A DNA stretch of 64,000 bases from Mesorhizobium tamadayense (GTDB lineage Bacteria > Pseudomonadota > Alphaproteobacteria > Rhizobiales > Rhizobiaceae), in the NCBI RefSeq assembly GCF_003863365.1, contig NZ_RQXT01000018.1, positions 48,821 to 112,820 on the forward strand. The letters run 5' to 3'. A program made the position numbers and the translations under genes. The notes beneath the pieces are model-generated. The model saw nothing but the letters and a program-made list of their open reading frames with translations, was not told the origin of the DNA and did no database searches. Shown piece by piece: positions 50,510 to 60,703 of this stretch; within the stretch, counting starts at the first letter, position 1, and each line of letters opens with the position of its first letter.

Positions 50510-51000
50510 GACGCGTCCTTGCCACGTCCCTCCCCGCGCACCCGTCGCGAGACGCGATCAAGCACGGCGTTGACCAGCTTCGGCTCATCTTCCTCGTAGA
50601 AGGCCTTGGCGATGTCGACATATTCCGAAACGATGACGGCCACCGGCACGTCGTCGCGCTTCATCAGCTCATAGACGCCGGCGCGTAGAATGGCGCGCAG
50701 CGTCGAATCCAGCCGCGAGAGCGGCCAGTCGTCGGTGAGCGCCTGGCGAATGATGGGATCGATGGTCTTCTGGTTCTCGACGACGCCAGTCAGGATGGCG
50801 CGGAACCATTGCGCGTCCGCTTCGCGATAGAGCGCGCCGTCGACTTCCTTGCCGAGGCGGAAGGCCTCGTATTCGGCGGTGATCTCGAAGACGCCGCTGC
50901 CGGCCACGTCCATCTGGTAGAGCGCCTGGACGGCGGCAAGACGGGCGGCGCCGCGCTTGTTGGCGTGGCGCACGGCACCGGTCGGAGCAGACCCGGTCAC
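50506..51000 (-). CDS. nusB: Transcription antitermination factor NusB
   Basis: A 164-aa NusB protein, all-helical: RGAARLAAVQALYQMDVAG, DDWPLSRLDSTLRAILRAGVYELM and VIVSEYVDIAKAFYEEDEPKLVNAVLDRVSR. It acts with NusE at rRNA boxA sites. ATGA overlaps with both ribH (upstream) and the MFS gene (downstream). Confidence 0.96.
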   Translation of the reverse strand: MTGSAPTGAVRHANKRGAARLAAVQALYQMDVAGSGVFEITAEYEAFRLGKEVDGALYREADAQWFRAILTGVVENQKTIDPIIRQALTDDWPLSRLDSTLRAILRAGVYELMKRDDVPVAVIVSEYVDIAKAFYEEDEPKLVNAVLDRVSRRVRGEGRGKDAS

Positions 51001-51491
51001 GATTGGGCTCCGAATTTCTCTTTGAGCGCGACCATGGTCAGCGCCGCGCGCGCAGCGAAACCGCCCTTGTCGCCTTCGGTGCGCCGGGCACGCATCCAGG
51101 CCTGCGCATCGTTCTCGGTGGTCAGGATGCCGTTGCCGATCGCGATCGCCTCCTGCACTGACAGGTCCATCAGCGCGCGGCTCGATTCATTGGCGACGAT
51201 GTCGAAATGATAGGTGTCGCCACGGACGACGGTGCCGAGCGCGACGAAGCCGTCATAATGCGTGCCGCCTTCGGCGGCGCCGTCCAGCGCGAAGGTGATG
51301 ACGGCCGGGATCTCCAGCGAGCCGGGAACGGTGACGACGTCATAGGTGGCGCCGGCCTCGTCCAGCGCGCCGGTCGCGCCTTCGAGCAGCGCGTCGGCAA
51401 GGTCGTCGTGGAAACGCGCCTCGACAATAAGCAGATGCGCCTTCGCCTTCGGACGAATGAACGCTTTGCCGTGTTGGGATATGCCTGCCAT
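50997..51491 (-). CDS. ribH: 6,7-dimethyl-8-ribityllumazine synthase
   Basis: A 164-aa lumazine synthase: LLIVEARFHDDLADALLEGA, VPGSLEIPAVI, ALGTVVRGDTYHFDIVANES with the catalytic His, and NGILTTENDAQAW. Penultimate step of riboflavin synthesis. Start MAGISQHGK. Coupled to nusB by ATGA. Confidence 0.96.
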   Translation of the reverse strand: MAGISQHGKAFIRPKAKAHLLIVEARFHDDLADALLEGATGALDEAGATYDVVTVPGSLEIPAVITFALDGAAEGGTHYDGFVALGTVVRGDTYHFDIVANESSRALMDLSVQEAIAIGNGILTTENDAQAWMRARRTEGDKGGFAARAALTMVALKEKFGAQS

Positions 51492-51568
51492 AAAAGTCTC
51501 CGGGGGGTTGCCGGTGACTTAGGCCGAAGCCGGGTTGATCGCAAGCGGAAGATTGCCGGAGGTGGCCG

Positions 51569-51748
51569 TCAGACGCCAGTAGCATCGCGATAGCTACGCA
51601 CCGTATCGCGCAGGCGCTCGTTCACCGGCCGCGGATTGATCAGGGCTTCAACGAAGACCCTGCGATCGTTGGCCGAAAGATCGAGATCCCGCTGATCCTC
51701 GATGCTGAGCTTTTCTTCCCGCGTGGAACCTTTTGTGTTCTTGGCCAT
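51569..51748 (-). CDS. Short DUF1778 antitoxin-like fragment
   Basis: A 59-aa protein between ribE and ribH. The segment LSANDRRVFVEALINPRPVNERLRDTV resembles the C-terminal toxin-neutralising tail of DUF1778/TacA antitoxins, but the N-terminal ribbon-helix-helix is missing; residues 1-20 are polar and charged. No GNAT toxin gene is adjacent. It begins at ATG 51748, overlapping the ribE stop (TGATG), so it is translated with the operon. Could be a remnant or a repurposed peptide. Confidence 0.6.
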   Translation of the reverse strand: MAKNTKGSTREEKLSIEDQRDLDLSANDRRVFVEALINPRPVNERLRDTVRSYRDATGV

Positions 51749-52365
51749 CAAAGCCCCTCTTTCGCCGCCTCGGCCAGACGCGCGGCGTAGCGGGCCATCG
51801 TATCGATCTCGAGGTTGACGCGGTCGCCGACCTGGCGGTCGCCCCAGGTAGTGACGCTTAGCGAATGCTGGATCAGGAGCACGTCGAAGCGGGTGTGCTC
51901 GACCTTGTTGACGGTGAGCGAGGTGCCGTCGAGCGCGACGGAACCCTTCGGCGCGATGAACTTCGCCAAATGCCGCGGGGCTTCGAGGGTGAAGCGCACG
52001 GCATCGCCCTCTTCCTTGCGCTCGACGATCTCGGCCGTGCCGTCGACATGGCCGGAAACGATGTGGCCGCCGAGCTCGTCGCCGATCTTCAGCGCGCGTT
52101 CGAGATTGATCCTGGTGCCGGATCTCCAGCTCGATGCAGTGGTCAGCCGCAAGGCTTCTTCCCAGGCTTCGACCTCGAACCAGCGCGCGTTCGAGCCATG
52201 CTCCGGCAAAGCGGTGACGGTCAGGCAGACGCCGCCGCAGGAAATCGAGGCGCCGATCGCAATGGTCTCGGGATCGTAGGCGGTGTCGATGCGTAAGCCG
52301 ACGCCTTCGGCCAAGGGCTTCACCGAGGCGACGGTTCCGACGTCTGTGACAATTCCCGTGAACAT
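51748..52365 (-). CDS. ribE: Riboflavin synthase (alpha chain)
   Basis: A 205-aa enzyme with two lumazine-binding barrels: MFTGIVTDVGTVASVKPL start motif, second repeat beginning near GGHIVSGHVDGTAEI, and GTSLTVNKVEHTRFDVLLI. Converts two dimethylribityllumazine to riboflavin. Lies downstream of ribD across a 63-bp gap containing repeat family C. Confidence 0.96.
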   Translation of the reverse strand: MFTGIVTDVGTVASVKPLAEGVGLRIDTAYDPETIAIGASISCGGVCLTVTALPEHGSNARWFEVEAWEEALRLTTASSWRSGTRINLERALKIGDELGGHIVSGHVDGTAEIVERKEEGDAVRFTLEAPRHLAKFIAPKGSVALDGTSLTVNKVEHTRFDVLLIQHSLSVTTWGDRQVGDRVNLEIDTMARYAARLAEAAKEGL

Positions 52366-52385
52366 CAGAGTGTGTCTTTCAGTTT

Positions 52386-52436
52386 GACCATGATCTTATC
52401 CAAAAAACCGGCTCCCACTTTTTTGGGATCATGGTC
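52386..52436. repeat. Palindromic repeat family C
   Basis: GACCATGATC (52386-52395) / GATCATGGTC (52427-52436) with inner TTATCC, AAAAACCGG and CCCACTTTTTTGGGA. It overlaps the last codons and the stop of ribD (52429-52431). Confidence 0.85.
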
Positions 52437-53556
52437 TTATCCACTCCGCGTAGCTGTCCTCGCCGAAGCGCATGTCGCGCAATTTGCGGAACCCGGCCGG
52501 GATATGGTTCGCGTCGATGGGCGATGCAATGGCGTCCTCGCCGATCGCCTCCGGCCCCTGGAACAACACGATGCGGTCTACAAGCTCTTCCTCAAGAAAG
52601 GCCTTGGCGACCTTGGCGCCGCCCTCCACCAGCACGCTTGCCATGCCGAGTCCCGCCAGATCCTCCAGCAGTTCCGGCAGGGCCACCTCGCTCTCATACG
52701 TTTCGGTACCGATGAAGTGCACGCCTGCGCGTTCGAGCGCGGCCCTACGGTGCGGGTCGGCCTCGGGGCACGCCGCAACATAGAGCGGCACGCGGTCGAC
52801 GCCGGACACCAGCTTCGACGTTTCCGGCAGCCGGATCTGGCGATCAAGGATGATGCGCGCCGGCGAGCGGTTCTCCAGTCCCGGCAGGCGTACGGTCAGC
52901 GCCGGGTCGTCCTCCAGCGCCGTGCCGATGCCGACCAGGATGGCATCGGCTTCGGCGCGCATCAGATAGACTTCACGCCTGGCGATCTCGCCGGTGATGG
53001 CGACCTGGCCAGAGCCCCTTCTGCCGATCTTGCCGTCGCTCGAAAGCGCAAGCTTCAGAGTTATTTCCGGGCGTTTTTTCAAAGATCGAATCAAATAGCC
53101 GGCCATCTGCTCGGCGGCCTCGGCGGCCAGCACCTTCTCCACCACCTCGACACCGGCGGCGCGCAGGATGGCGTAGCCCTGGCCGGAGACGCGCGGATCG
53201 GGATCGGTCGCCGCGCCGACGACGCGCGCGATGCCGGCATTGACCAGCGCGTTGGCGCAAGGCGGCGTGCGGCCATGATGGGCGCACGGCTCAAGCGTGA
53301 CATAGGCGGTGGCGCCGGACGCCAGGTCGCCAGCCTCGGCCAGCGCCTCGGTCTCGGCATGCGGTCGCCCGCCGACAGCGGTGACGCCGGTGCCGACGAT
53401 CATCGGGCCGGCGCCGTCGTCGCGCACGATGATGGTGCCGACGGAAGGGTTGGTCGAGGTCCGACCGGCATTGCGGCGCGACAACCTGATGGCCGCCGCC
53501 ATGAAACGGCGATCAAGGGCCGCTTGATCGGCCCCGGTCAGTCGAGATCCCGCCAT
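52429..53556 (-). CDS. ribD: Bifunctional riboflavin deaminase/reductase RibD
   Basis: A 375-aa protein: N-terminal CMP/dCMP-type deaminase (HAETEAL and EPCAHHGRTPPC zinc ligands, about residues 65-95) and C-terminal reductase (about 165-372, RPEITLKLALSSDGKIGRRG and LVEGGAKVAKAFLEEELVD). It deaminates and reduces the pyrimidine intermediate of riboflavin synthesis. It starts 3 bp after the nrdR stop. The final residues IRP and the stop fall within repeat family C. Confidence 0.96.
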   Translation of the reverse strand: MAGSRLTGADQAALDRRFMAAAIRLSRRNAGRTSTNPSVGTIIVRDDGAGPMIVGTGVTAVGGRPHAETEALAEAGDLASGATAYVTLEPCAHHGRTPPCANALVNAGIARVVGAATDPDPRVSGQGYAILRAAGVEVVEKVLAAEAAEQMAGYLIRSLKKRPEITLKLALSSDGKIGRRGSGQVAITGEIARREVYLMRAEADAILVGIGTALEDDPALTVRLPGLENRSPARIILDRQIRLPETSKLVSGVDRVPLYVAACPEADPHRRAALERAGVHFIGTETYESEVALPELLEDLAGLGMASVLVEGGAKVAKAFLEEELVDRIVLFQGPEAIGEDAIASPIDANHIPAGFRKLRDMRFGEDSYAEWIRP

Positions 53557-53558
53557 GA

Positions 53559-54038
53559 TCAGCCGGCGTCCTCCTCGGTCTTTTCCTCGTCGCCCTTCAG
53601 CTCGCCCAGCAATTCGTGGAAATCCTTGGCCTCGCGGAAGTTGCGGTAGACCGAAGCGAAGCGGACATAGGCGACGTCGTCGAGCGACTTCAGCGCCTCC
53701 ATGACCAGCCGGCCGACCTCGCCGGAGGCGACTTCCGTCTCGCCCGAGCTTTCGAGCTGGCGCACGATGCCGGTCACCGCCCGGTCGATGCGCTCGGGGT
53801 CGACGTTACGCTTGCGGACCGCGATCTCGACAGAACGCAAAAGCTTGTCGCGATCGAACGGCACCTTGCGGCCGGACTTCTTGATGACGACGAGGTCGCG
53901 CAACTGCACGCGTTCGAAGGTGGTGAAGCGGCCGCCGCAGTCCGGACACACGCGGCGCCTGCGGATCGCCGCGCCGTCCTCGGCGGGGCGCGAATCCTTC
54001 ACCTGCGTATCTTCGGACTGGCAATAGGGGCAGCGCAT
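53559..54038 (-). CDS. nrdR: Transcriptional repressor NrdR
   Basis: A 159-aa NrdR: N-terminal zinc ribbon MRCPYCQSEDTQVKDSRP ... RRVCPDCGGRFTTFER and an ATP-cone domain (about residues 47-140, VIKKSGRKVPFDRDKLLRSV). Represses ribonucleotide reductase genes in response to dATP/ATP. In the conserved alphaproteobacterial glyA-nrdR-rib order, here with two small genes inserted between glyA and nrdR. Confidence 0.96.
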   Translation of the reverse strand: MRCPYCQSEDTQVKDSRPAEDGAAIRRRRVCPDCGGRFTTFERVQLRDLVVIKKSGRKVPFDRDKLLRSVEIAVRKRNVDPERIDRAVTGIVRQLESSGETEVASGEVGRLVMEALKSLDDVAYVRFASVYRNFREAKDFHELLGELKGDEEKTEEDAG

Positions 54039-54092
54039 GGAGAGCCTTGGGTTCGCGATTCTGTGGGCGAAAGGCTTAGAGCCTTTTATGCC

Positions 54093-54422
54093 TCAGAGAT
54101 AGCGAGGCGCGAGGAAGATTGCCAGCGCCGCCACCAGCCACACGGCGATGCCGCCCAACACGGCAAGCCGGTAATCGAGCTTGTCGATGAACAGCCAGCA
54201 GGCGCCGAGAAAGGCGAGATAGGCGGGTATCGTCTTGAAGCCGGCAAGGCAGGCTTCGCGAAAACCGGGCATGTTGCCTTTGGAGCCAACGGCAAGCAGC
54301 GCAATCACCGCAAAGGTCGGCGCCAGCGGCAGGATGCCCGGCAACACATTGCCGCGTTTGGAGGCCCAGACGATCAGCGCCGTGACCAATCCGCCAACCA
54401 CGCCTTTCCAAACGATGTCCAT
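54093..54422 (-). CDS. GlpM-family small membrane protein
   Basis: A 109-aa protein with four hydrophobic helices: WKGVVGGLVTALIVWASKRGNVLPGILPLAPTFAVIALLAV is typical of GlpM. In Pseudomonas, GlpM affects alginate production; no role is known elsewhere. Lies between glyA and nrdR, on the same strand. Confidence 0.8.
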   Translation of the reverse strand: MDIVWKGVVGGLVTALIVWASKRGNVLPGILPLAPTFAVIALLAVGSKGNMPGFREACLAGFKTIPAYLAFLGACWLFIDKLDYRLAVLGGIAVWLVAALAIFLAPRYL

Positions 54423-54452
54423 CTACTGCCCCCTAACCAACGGCTGCCTGCA

Positions 54453-55046
54453 TTATGGCGCGACATCCTTGGTCGGGAAGCCGCAGGACGTGCCGAGATT
54501 GCGGTAGGCCTTGGTGAAACCGTCCATCGGAATGCTGGCGACGGTCTGCTTGCCGAAGGCGACATCAAGCGAGGTGACTTTGCGCATGGCGCGCAGCAAA
54601 GCGAGACTTGTCTTAGCCTGGTCGTCGACCGTCCAGCTGGGACGGCCGTTGACGGCGTCGTTGGAATAGACTTTCGCGGAAACCTTGACGCCGGGATCGC
54701 CTAAGGTCGCGGCGATGTTCTTGCCGGTCGGCAGGTCCTTGTTGTCGACTGCGATCATGATGGCGGGATAGGCATCGGGCGGCAGGGCGTCGCCGGTCGA
54801 GATCGACAGCGTGAGAGTGCCCGCATTGCCGATGCCGTCGACGAAGGCCGTGGAGGCTGCGCAGGTCTTGTGCGCATCCTGCCCGGTATCGAGCGTGTCG
54901 ATGATGGTAGTCCACCTGCCGAAGGTGCTGGTGGCCGGCAAACCCGAATCCGGCTGCGCCTGCTCCTGGGCGACCGCGCCGGACAAAGCGAAACCGGCCA
55001 GCGAGCCAAGTAGGGCCAGGGCGGCAAGAGGGAAAATGCGCATCAT
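54453..55046 (-). CDS. Hypothetical exported protein
   Basis: A 197-aa protein with a signal peptide (about residues 1-27, VAQ). The mature part has no recognised domain; a single Cys pair (KTCAAS and TSCGFP) may form a disulfide. Phrases such as ALPPDAYPAIMIAVDNKDLPTGKNI suggest a beta-rich fold loosely reminiscent of periplasmic IalB-like proteins, but I cannot assign it. Two ATGs (55046, 55043) are possible starts. Confidence 0.65.
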   Translation of the reverse strand: MMRIFPLAALALLGSLAGFALSGAVAQEQAQPDSGLPATSTFGRWTTIIDTLDTGQDAHKTCAASTAFVDGIGNAGTLTLSISTGDALPPDAYPAIMIAVDNKDLPTGKNIAATLGDPGVKVSAKVYSNDAVNGRPSWTVDDQAKTSLALLRAMRKVTSLDVAFGKQTVASIPMDGFTKAYRNLGTSCGFPTKDVAP

Positions 55047-55152
55047 CAAGTCTCCATTTCGGAGCGCCGTCCAATCAGGACGGCGCGCTGCCGGCGGATA
55101 AAAGATGACGCGCGGCGCTTGGTCAACCAAGCGATGGGGTCAACGCGAGGGG

Positions 55153-56466
<1,314 letters not shown>

Positions 56467-56594
56467 GGCTTGCTTTCCCTTGGGGCCGGAGGTCTTGCGA
56501 GGTCGCCGCGCCATTAACACAGTTGTTTGGAGCCCGCCACGTTTGCGTCGCGAAATTTGCTGGCCGGATTGCGCCAGGCAAATCCGCTGAAGCA

Positions 56595-58235
56595 TTATTT
56601 CCTGTCCCGCCGGCTTTTGAGCAAGGCTTCGGTCAGCGTGATCTCGGACAGCAGCGCCCGCATCGTGTGGTCGTTGATCTCGCGGCTGCGGAACATGTCG
56701 CGCACGGCGGCGCGCTCCGCCTCGATGCCGGCGTGTCTCAATTCGAGTTCCAGCCGTCCTGCTTCGCGTGCCTCGGCGCGCGCCTCATCGGCCTCATCTG
56801 AAGCGGCGATGCGGCGGCGGTAGCCGGCGACGATGCTGTCGGCGACCGCAAGCCGGGCCTCGGCCGCCTCGCCTTCGCCGCCCTCGCTGGCGAGGCTCTC
56901 GATCCTGGCGATGGCCGCATTGGCGGCGCCGACACGCGCCCGGCGCTCTTCGGCCGCGCCAGGATCCTCGCCCGGCTCGACCAGCCCGTGCGCGATCCTC
57001 GGCAATGCGAGGCTGGCGATGACCAGCGAGCAGATGATGACGCCGGCGGCGAGGAAGATCACCACGTCGCGCGCCGGAAAGGGTGAGCCGTCCTGCAGCG
57101 CGAGCGGCAGCGACAGGATGCCGGCCAGCGTGATCGCGCCGCGCACGCCGGCTACCGATCCGGCAAGCCTGACACGGAAACCGAAGGGTTCCGCCTTGCG
57201 CTTGCTGAGCCGCGCGCTGACCACCGACGCCATGTCGCCGATCCAGATCCAGAGGAAGCGCAGGCCGATCAGGCAGAGCGTCAAAAGCAATACCGTCAGC
57301 GCCGGCTCGAACAGCCAGTGCCGGCTGGCGAGCTCCGGTGGAACCCTGCGAATGATGTCCGGCAGTTGCAGGCCGAGCAAGATGAAGAGAGCGCCGTTGA
57401 AGACGAAGGTCAGTGTCGACCACAGCGACATCGCCTGGATGCGCGCCGATACCGACAGATGGCGAAAAATGCCGGAGGTCCCGGTGAGCAGGCCGGCGGT
57501 GACCGCCGCCAGGATGCCCGAGGCGCCAACATGCTCGGCAATGAGATAGGCGACGAAGGGCAGCAGGGTCATCACCAGCACCTGCGCCTCCGCCGGCGTG
57601 CCGCCGATGCGGCCAAGCACCTGCAGCGCCTTGGCGGCGATGAACAGCGCCGCGATGCCGGCGAGGACGCCGGCCGCCACGGCGTAGAGGAAGCTCAGCG
57701 AGGCGGCCGCGAAGGAGAAGCTGCCGGTCAGCGCCGCCGCGACGGCAAAGCGGAACATGACCAGGCCGGAGGCGTCGTTGAGCAGCGACTCGCCTTCCAG
57801 TATGTGCATCAGCCGCGCCGGAACGACGTTGCGGTCGACGATCGAGGACACCGCGACCGCATCGGTCGGCGACAGCACGGCGGCCAGAGCGAAGGCGACC
57901 ACCAGCGGGATGCTCGGCACCAGCCAGTGCAAGGCGTAGCCGAAGCCGACGATGGTGAAGAAAACCAATCCGATCGCAAGATCGAGGATCGGCCCGCGCA
58001 GCTCGATCAGCTCCCGCTTCGGCGCGGCGAAGGCATCGCCGAACAGTAGCGGCGGAATGAAAACCAGGAGGAAGAGTTCCGGGTCGATCTCGACATGCAG
58101 GCCCTTCGCCGGCCAGGCAAGCGCGGCGCCGATCGCGATCTGCAGCACGGGCAGCGGCACGCGCACCAGCCGCACCAGAGCGCCGGAAAGCGCCACGAAA
58201 GCGAGCACGACGAGAATGAAGACGGCGACTTGCAT
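56595..58235 (-). CDS. CPA1-family Na+/H+ antiporter
   Basis: A 546-aa antiporter with about 12-13 helices. The ion-binding region is LSPTDAVAVSSIV (Asp) and ILEGESLLNDASGLVMF (the ND motif). A C-terminal cytoplasmic tail of about 120 residues is helical and charged. Start 58235 (MQVAVFILVVL). Similar to E. coli YjcE-type antiporters; ion preference unproven. Monocistronic, about 130 bp upstream of glyA on the same strand. Confidence 0.92.
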   Translation of the reverse strand: MQVAVFILVVLAFVALSGALVRLVRVPLPVLQIAIGAALAWPAKGLHVEIDPELFLLVFIPPLLFGDAFAAPKRELIELRGPILDLAIGLVFFTIVGFGYALHWLVPSIPLVVAFALAAVLSPTDAVAVSSIVDRNVVPARLMHILEGESLLNDASGLVMFRFAVAAALTGSFSFAAASLSFLYAVAAGVLAGIAALFIAAKALQVLGRIGGTPAEAQVLVMTLLPFVAYLIAEHVGASGILAAVTAGLLTGTSGIFRHLSVSARIQAMSLWSTLTFVFNGALFILLGLQLPDIIRRVPPELASRHWLFEPALTVLLLTLCLIGLRFLWIWIGDMASVVSARLSKRKAEPFGFRVRLAGSVAGVRGAITLAGILSLPLALQDGSPFPARDVVIFLAAGVIICSLVIASLALPRIAHGLVEPGEDPGAAEERRARVGAANAAIARIESLASEGGEGEAAEARLAVADSIVAGYRRRIAASDEADEARAEAREAGRLELELRHAGIEAERAAVRDMFRSREINDHTMRALLSEITLTEALLKSRRDRK

Positions 58236-58493
58236 GGATGCGATTCCGGCTCTCTCGCCGACCATGGGCAATTGCCGTCGTCGCGTCCAGCCGCTGAGGA
58301 ATTGCGCAGGGGCGACGGCAGATATCGGCCATCCTCGGCATCGCCGTGGAGATGGCGCGCCTCCACGTCGACAATGCCCAGCGCACGCCCTGCGCCGTCA
58401 ACCGCGCGCAGGCGTCTGCGAGGCTGATCAACCAGCGGCCGATATGAAAAATGCCGCTTTATGAGCGGCCTTTTCACTCGTGATATCATAGGC

Positions 58494-59747
58494 TTACAGC
58501 GCAGACGTAATCTGCAGCTCGCTGTTGCCGTCAAGGCCATAGATGTCGTCGCGGAACTGCACGACGCCAGGTCCCGTCGACCATGCCGACAGATAGAGGA
58601 AGTGGACCGGCACCGGATTGACGACCTGCACCGGCGTGTTCTCGCCGGTCTTGATCGCCGCCTCGAAATGCTGGCGGTCCCAGCCGGGCGTGTCGCGCAG
58701 GATCCAGGTGACGAGATCGCGCACGTTCTGGACGCGCACGCAGCCGGAAGAATCGAAGCGCATCAGCTTGCCGAACAGGCTCTGCTGCGGCGTGTCGTGC
58801 ATGTAGACGCCGTCGGGGCTCGGGAAGTTGATCTTGACCGACGCCATGGCGTTGTTGCCGCCCGGATCCTGGCGGAAGCGGTATTTCGCGGCATCGTCCG
58901 TCGACCAGTCGACGGTCATCGGGTCGACCTCGCTGCCGTCCGGCGCGAACAGGCGGATGTGGCTGTCCTTGAGGTAATCCGGATCCTTCCGCATCAGCGG
59001 AATGATGTCCTTGCGCACGATCGAGACCGGCGCGTTCCAGTACGGATTGACGATGATCTCGTTGATCTTGGAATTCACGATCGGCGTCTGGCGGTCGATC
59101 TTGCCGACGATCGCGGTATGGCGCAGCACGACACGGTCGTTCTGGACCGCTTCGATCTGAGCCGCCGGAATGTCGACCAGAACGTAACGGTCGCCCAGTG
59201 TGCCCGCCTTCTCGCGCAGCCGCTGCAGATTGGTCTGCAGCTGGCCGAGCCGGATCTGCGCCGACACGTTCATCGCCGCATAGGTGTATTTGCCCATCGC
59301 GCCGTCGGCCGGCAGGCCGTGGCGAAGCTGGAAGCGCTTGACCGCCGAGTCGACATAGGAATCGAAGGCCGTCGAAATGCCGGCGCTCTGCGACAGATCG
59401 CCCGAGGTCATCAGCCGCTTGCGCAGCGGCACGACATCCGGATCGTCGACGCCGAGCTGCAATTTCTTGGTCGCCGGAACCTGCTCCCAGCCGCCCTGGC
59501 CGACGATGCCCTGGTACTGCGCCACCGCCTGCTCGGTGAAGGCGACGGTCTGCAGGCTGAAGATCGGCAGCGTGGAGGCAACCTTGCCGCCCTCACTGGC
59601 GCGGGCATCGAACTGATCGTCCCAATTGCCGCGGGCGGAGGATTTCAGGATATCGCCGATCACGTCCTGCGCGCTGGCATGGCCGGCAACAAAAGCGGCG
59701 GCGAGCGCGGAGGCTCCGGAAAGGAAGAAACGGCGGCTGGTTCTCAT
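58494..59747 (-). CDS. ldtP: Tat-exported L,D-transpeptidase
   Basis: A 417-aa protein with a twin-arginine signal (TSRRFFLSGASALAAAF). An N-terminal PG_binding_1-like segment (about 150-190, FQLRHGLPADGAMGKYTYAAM) precedes the YkuD domain with the catalytic Cys336 in SSGCVRV and the upstream His of MHDTPQQSLF. It forms 3-3 peptidoglycan cross-links or links proteins to peptidoglycan. An LdtR-like regulator lies 0.96 kb upstream; gene symbol by analogy with the Liberibacter/Sinorhizobium pair. Confidence 0.92.
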   Translation of the reverse strand: MRTSRRFFLSGASALAAAFVAGHASAQDVIGDILKSSARGNWDDQFDARASEGGKVASTLPIFSLQTVAFTEQAVAQYQGIVGQGGWEQVPATKKLQLGVDDPDVVPLRKRLMTSGDLSQSAGISTAFDSYVDSAVKRFQLRHGLPADGAMGKYTYAAMNVSAQIRLGQLQTNLQRLREKAGTLGDRYVLVDIPAAQIEAVQNDRVVLRHTAIVGKIDRQTPIVNSKINEIIVNPYWNAPVSIVRKDIIPLMRKDPDYLKDSHIRLFAPDGSEVDPMTVDWSTDDAAKYRFRQDPGGNNAMASVKINFPSPDGVYMHDTPQQSLFGKLMRFDSSGCVRVQNVRDLVTWILRDTPGWDRQHFEAAIKTGENTPVQVVNPVPVHFLYLSAWSTGPGVVQFRDDIYGLDGNSELQITSAL

Positions 59748-59813
59748 GGCATACATTCTTGCTGTGTTCGATCTCGCCAAGTCGCTATACCGGGCGGCTT
59801 GCCCGCACTCTAG

Positions 59814-59841
59814 GGTTGGCAATGTTAACAATTAGCCAACC
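59814..59841. promoter_or_regulatory. Palindromic element upstream of the L,D-transpeptidase
   Basis: GGTTGGC (59814-59820) and GCCAACC (59835-59841) flank a perfect TGTTAACA palindrome (59823-59830). It is 67-94 bp upstream of the ldt start and is a candidate operator. The rest of 59842-60067 shows no supported feature. Confidence 0.45.
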
Positions 59842-60067
59842 ATGACCTGCATCACATGAGGCATGAAACACGCTGCCGCGATGCGGGCTCGAGTGAGCGC
59901 ACGGCCCTCGCCCGCAGCATCACCCGCATCCTCGCTTCCACTGGGATTATGGCGGCAACGTGGCCTCGGCCCGCGATTTGCATCGAGCGATGCGATGAAA
60001 GAAAAGGGACCGATGCTTTTCTGCATCGCCGGCCGCCATTCGACAGATGCTCCCCGTCGGCTTCTCC

Positions 60068-60515
60068 TTACCTCACCCGGTTCGGGCACAGGGCTTTGAA
60101 TTGCTCGATCGTATAGTCGTAGCCCGAGGCACCTGAGCCATCGAGCACCACGTTCTCATCCGTGTCGGTGATCAGGTAGTCCGTCGCGCTGCCGGCGGGG
60201 CTGCGTCCCTGGTACAGCATGTTGGCGCCGTAAAGTGTCGTGAACTTCCCGCTCTTGCAGTCGGCGGAGATCTCCAGATGCAGCGGCGTCTTCAGTTCCT
60301 TGGCAATGCAATCCTCGGTCACCTTGCCGACATAGTCGCGGCAAAAACCGATGCCGTTCTGCCTGGTGTGTCAGGATGCTGGCATGCGACGTGCCGATGC
60401 CGGACTTTTTGACGATCGTGACCTCCATTCCGGCCCTGCCGCCGTAGTAGAGCGTCTTGGCGTCAGCCGGTGAAGCCACGGTCAAGGCGGAAAGCACAAG
60501 CAGGAAATAGTGCAT
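60068..60515 (-). pseudogene. Small secreted protein, frameshifted
   Basis: Start 60515 with signal peptide MHYFLLVLSALTVASPADA, then KTLYYGGRAGMEVTIVKKSGIGTSHASILT. Beyond this the frame must shift at about 60364-60370 to continue RQNGIGFCRDYVGKVTEDCIAKELKTPLHLEIS ... ALCPNRVR. One extra base there explains the break. The intact product would be about 148 aa with four or more Cys, resembling a Rhizobiales conserved periplasmic protein. Decay or sequence error. Confidence 0.75.
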
Positions 60516-60703
60516 GACACCCCTCCCCGTCGGCTGAAAAGCTTCCACCAGCATTGCCGTTCGGTCAACCTCCCCCTATGGCCCGGCCGAGTTTCGATTT
60601 TCCCAACAAGAAAGGGCCGGCACCTTTCGGCATCGGCCCCTGACTGTTGCACCGGGCCGCGCTTCTTTGGCGCGGCTCCAATGTCCTCAGATTTCGAACG
60701 AAC

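Noticed and set aside
51492..53560. FMN riboswitch in the riboflavin operon
   Set aside because: No leader of suitable length or RFN-type conserved helices upstream of ribD, ribE or ribH; genes are tightly packed.
59832..60089. An 85-codon minus-strand frame between ldtP and the broken gene
   Set aside because: Arg/Pro-rich, no ribosome site and no similarity I recognise; overlaps the likely promoter region.
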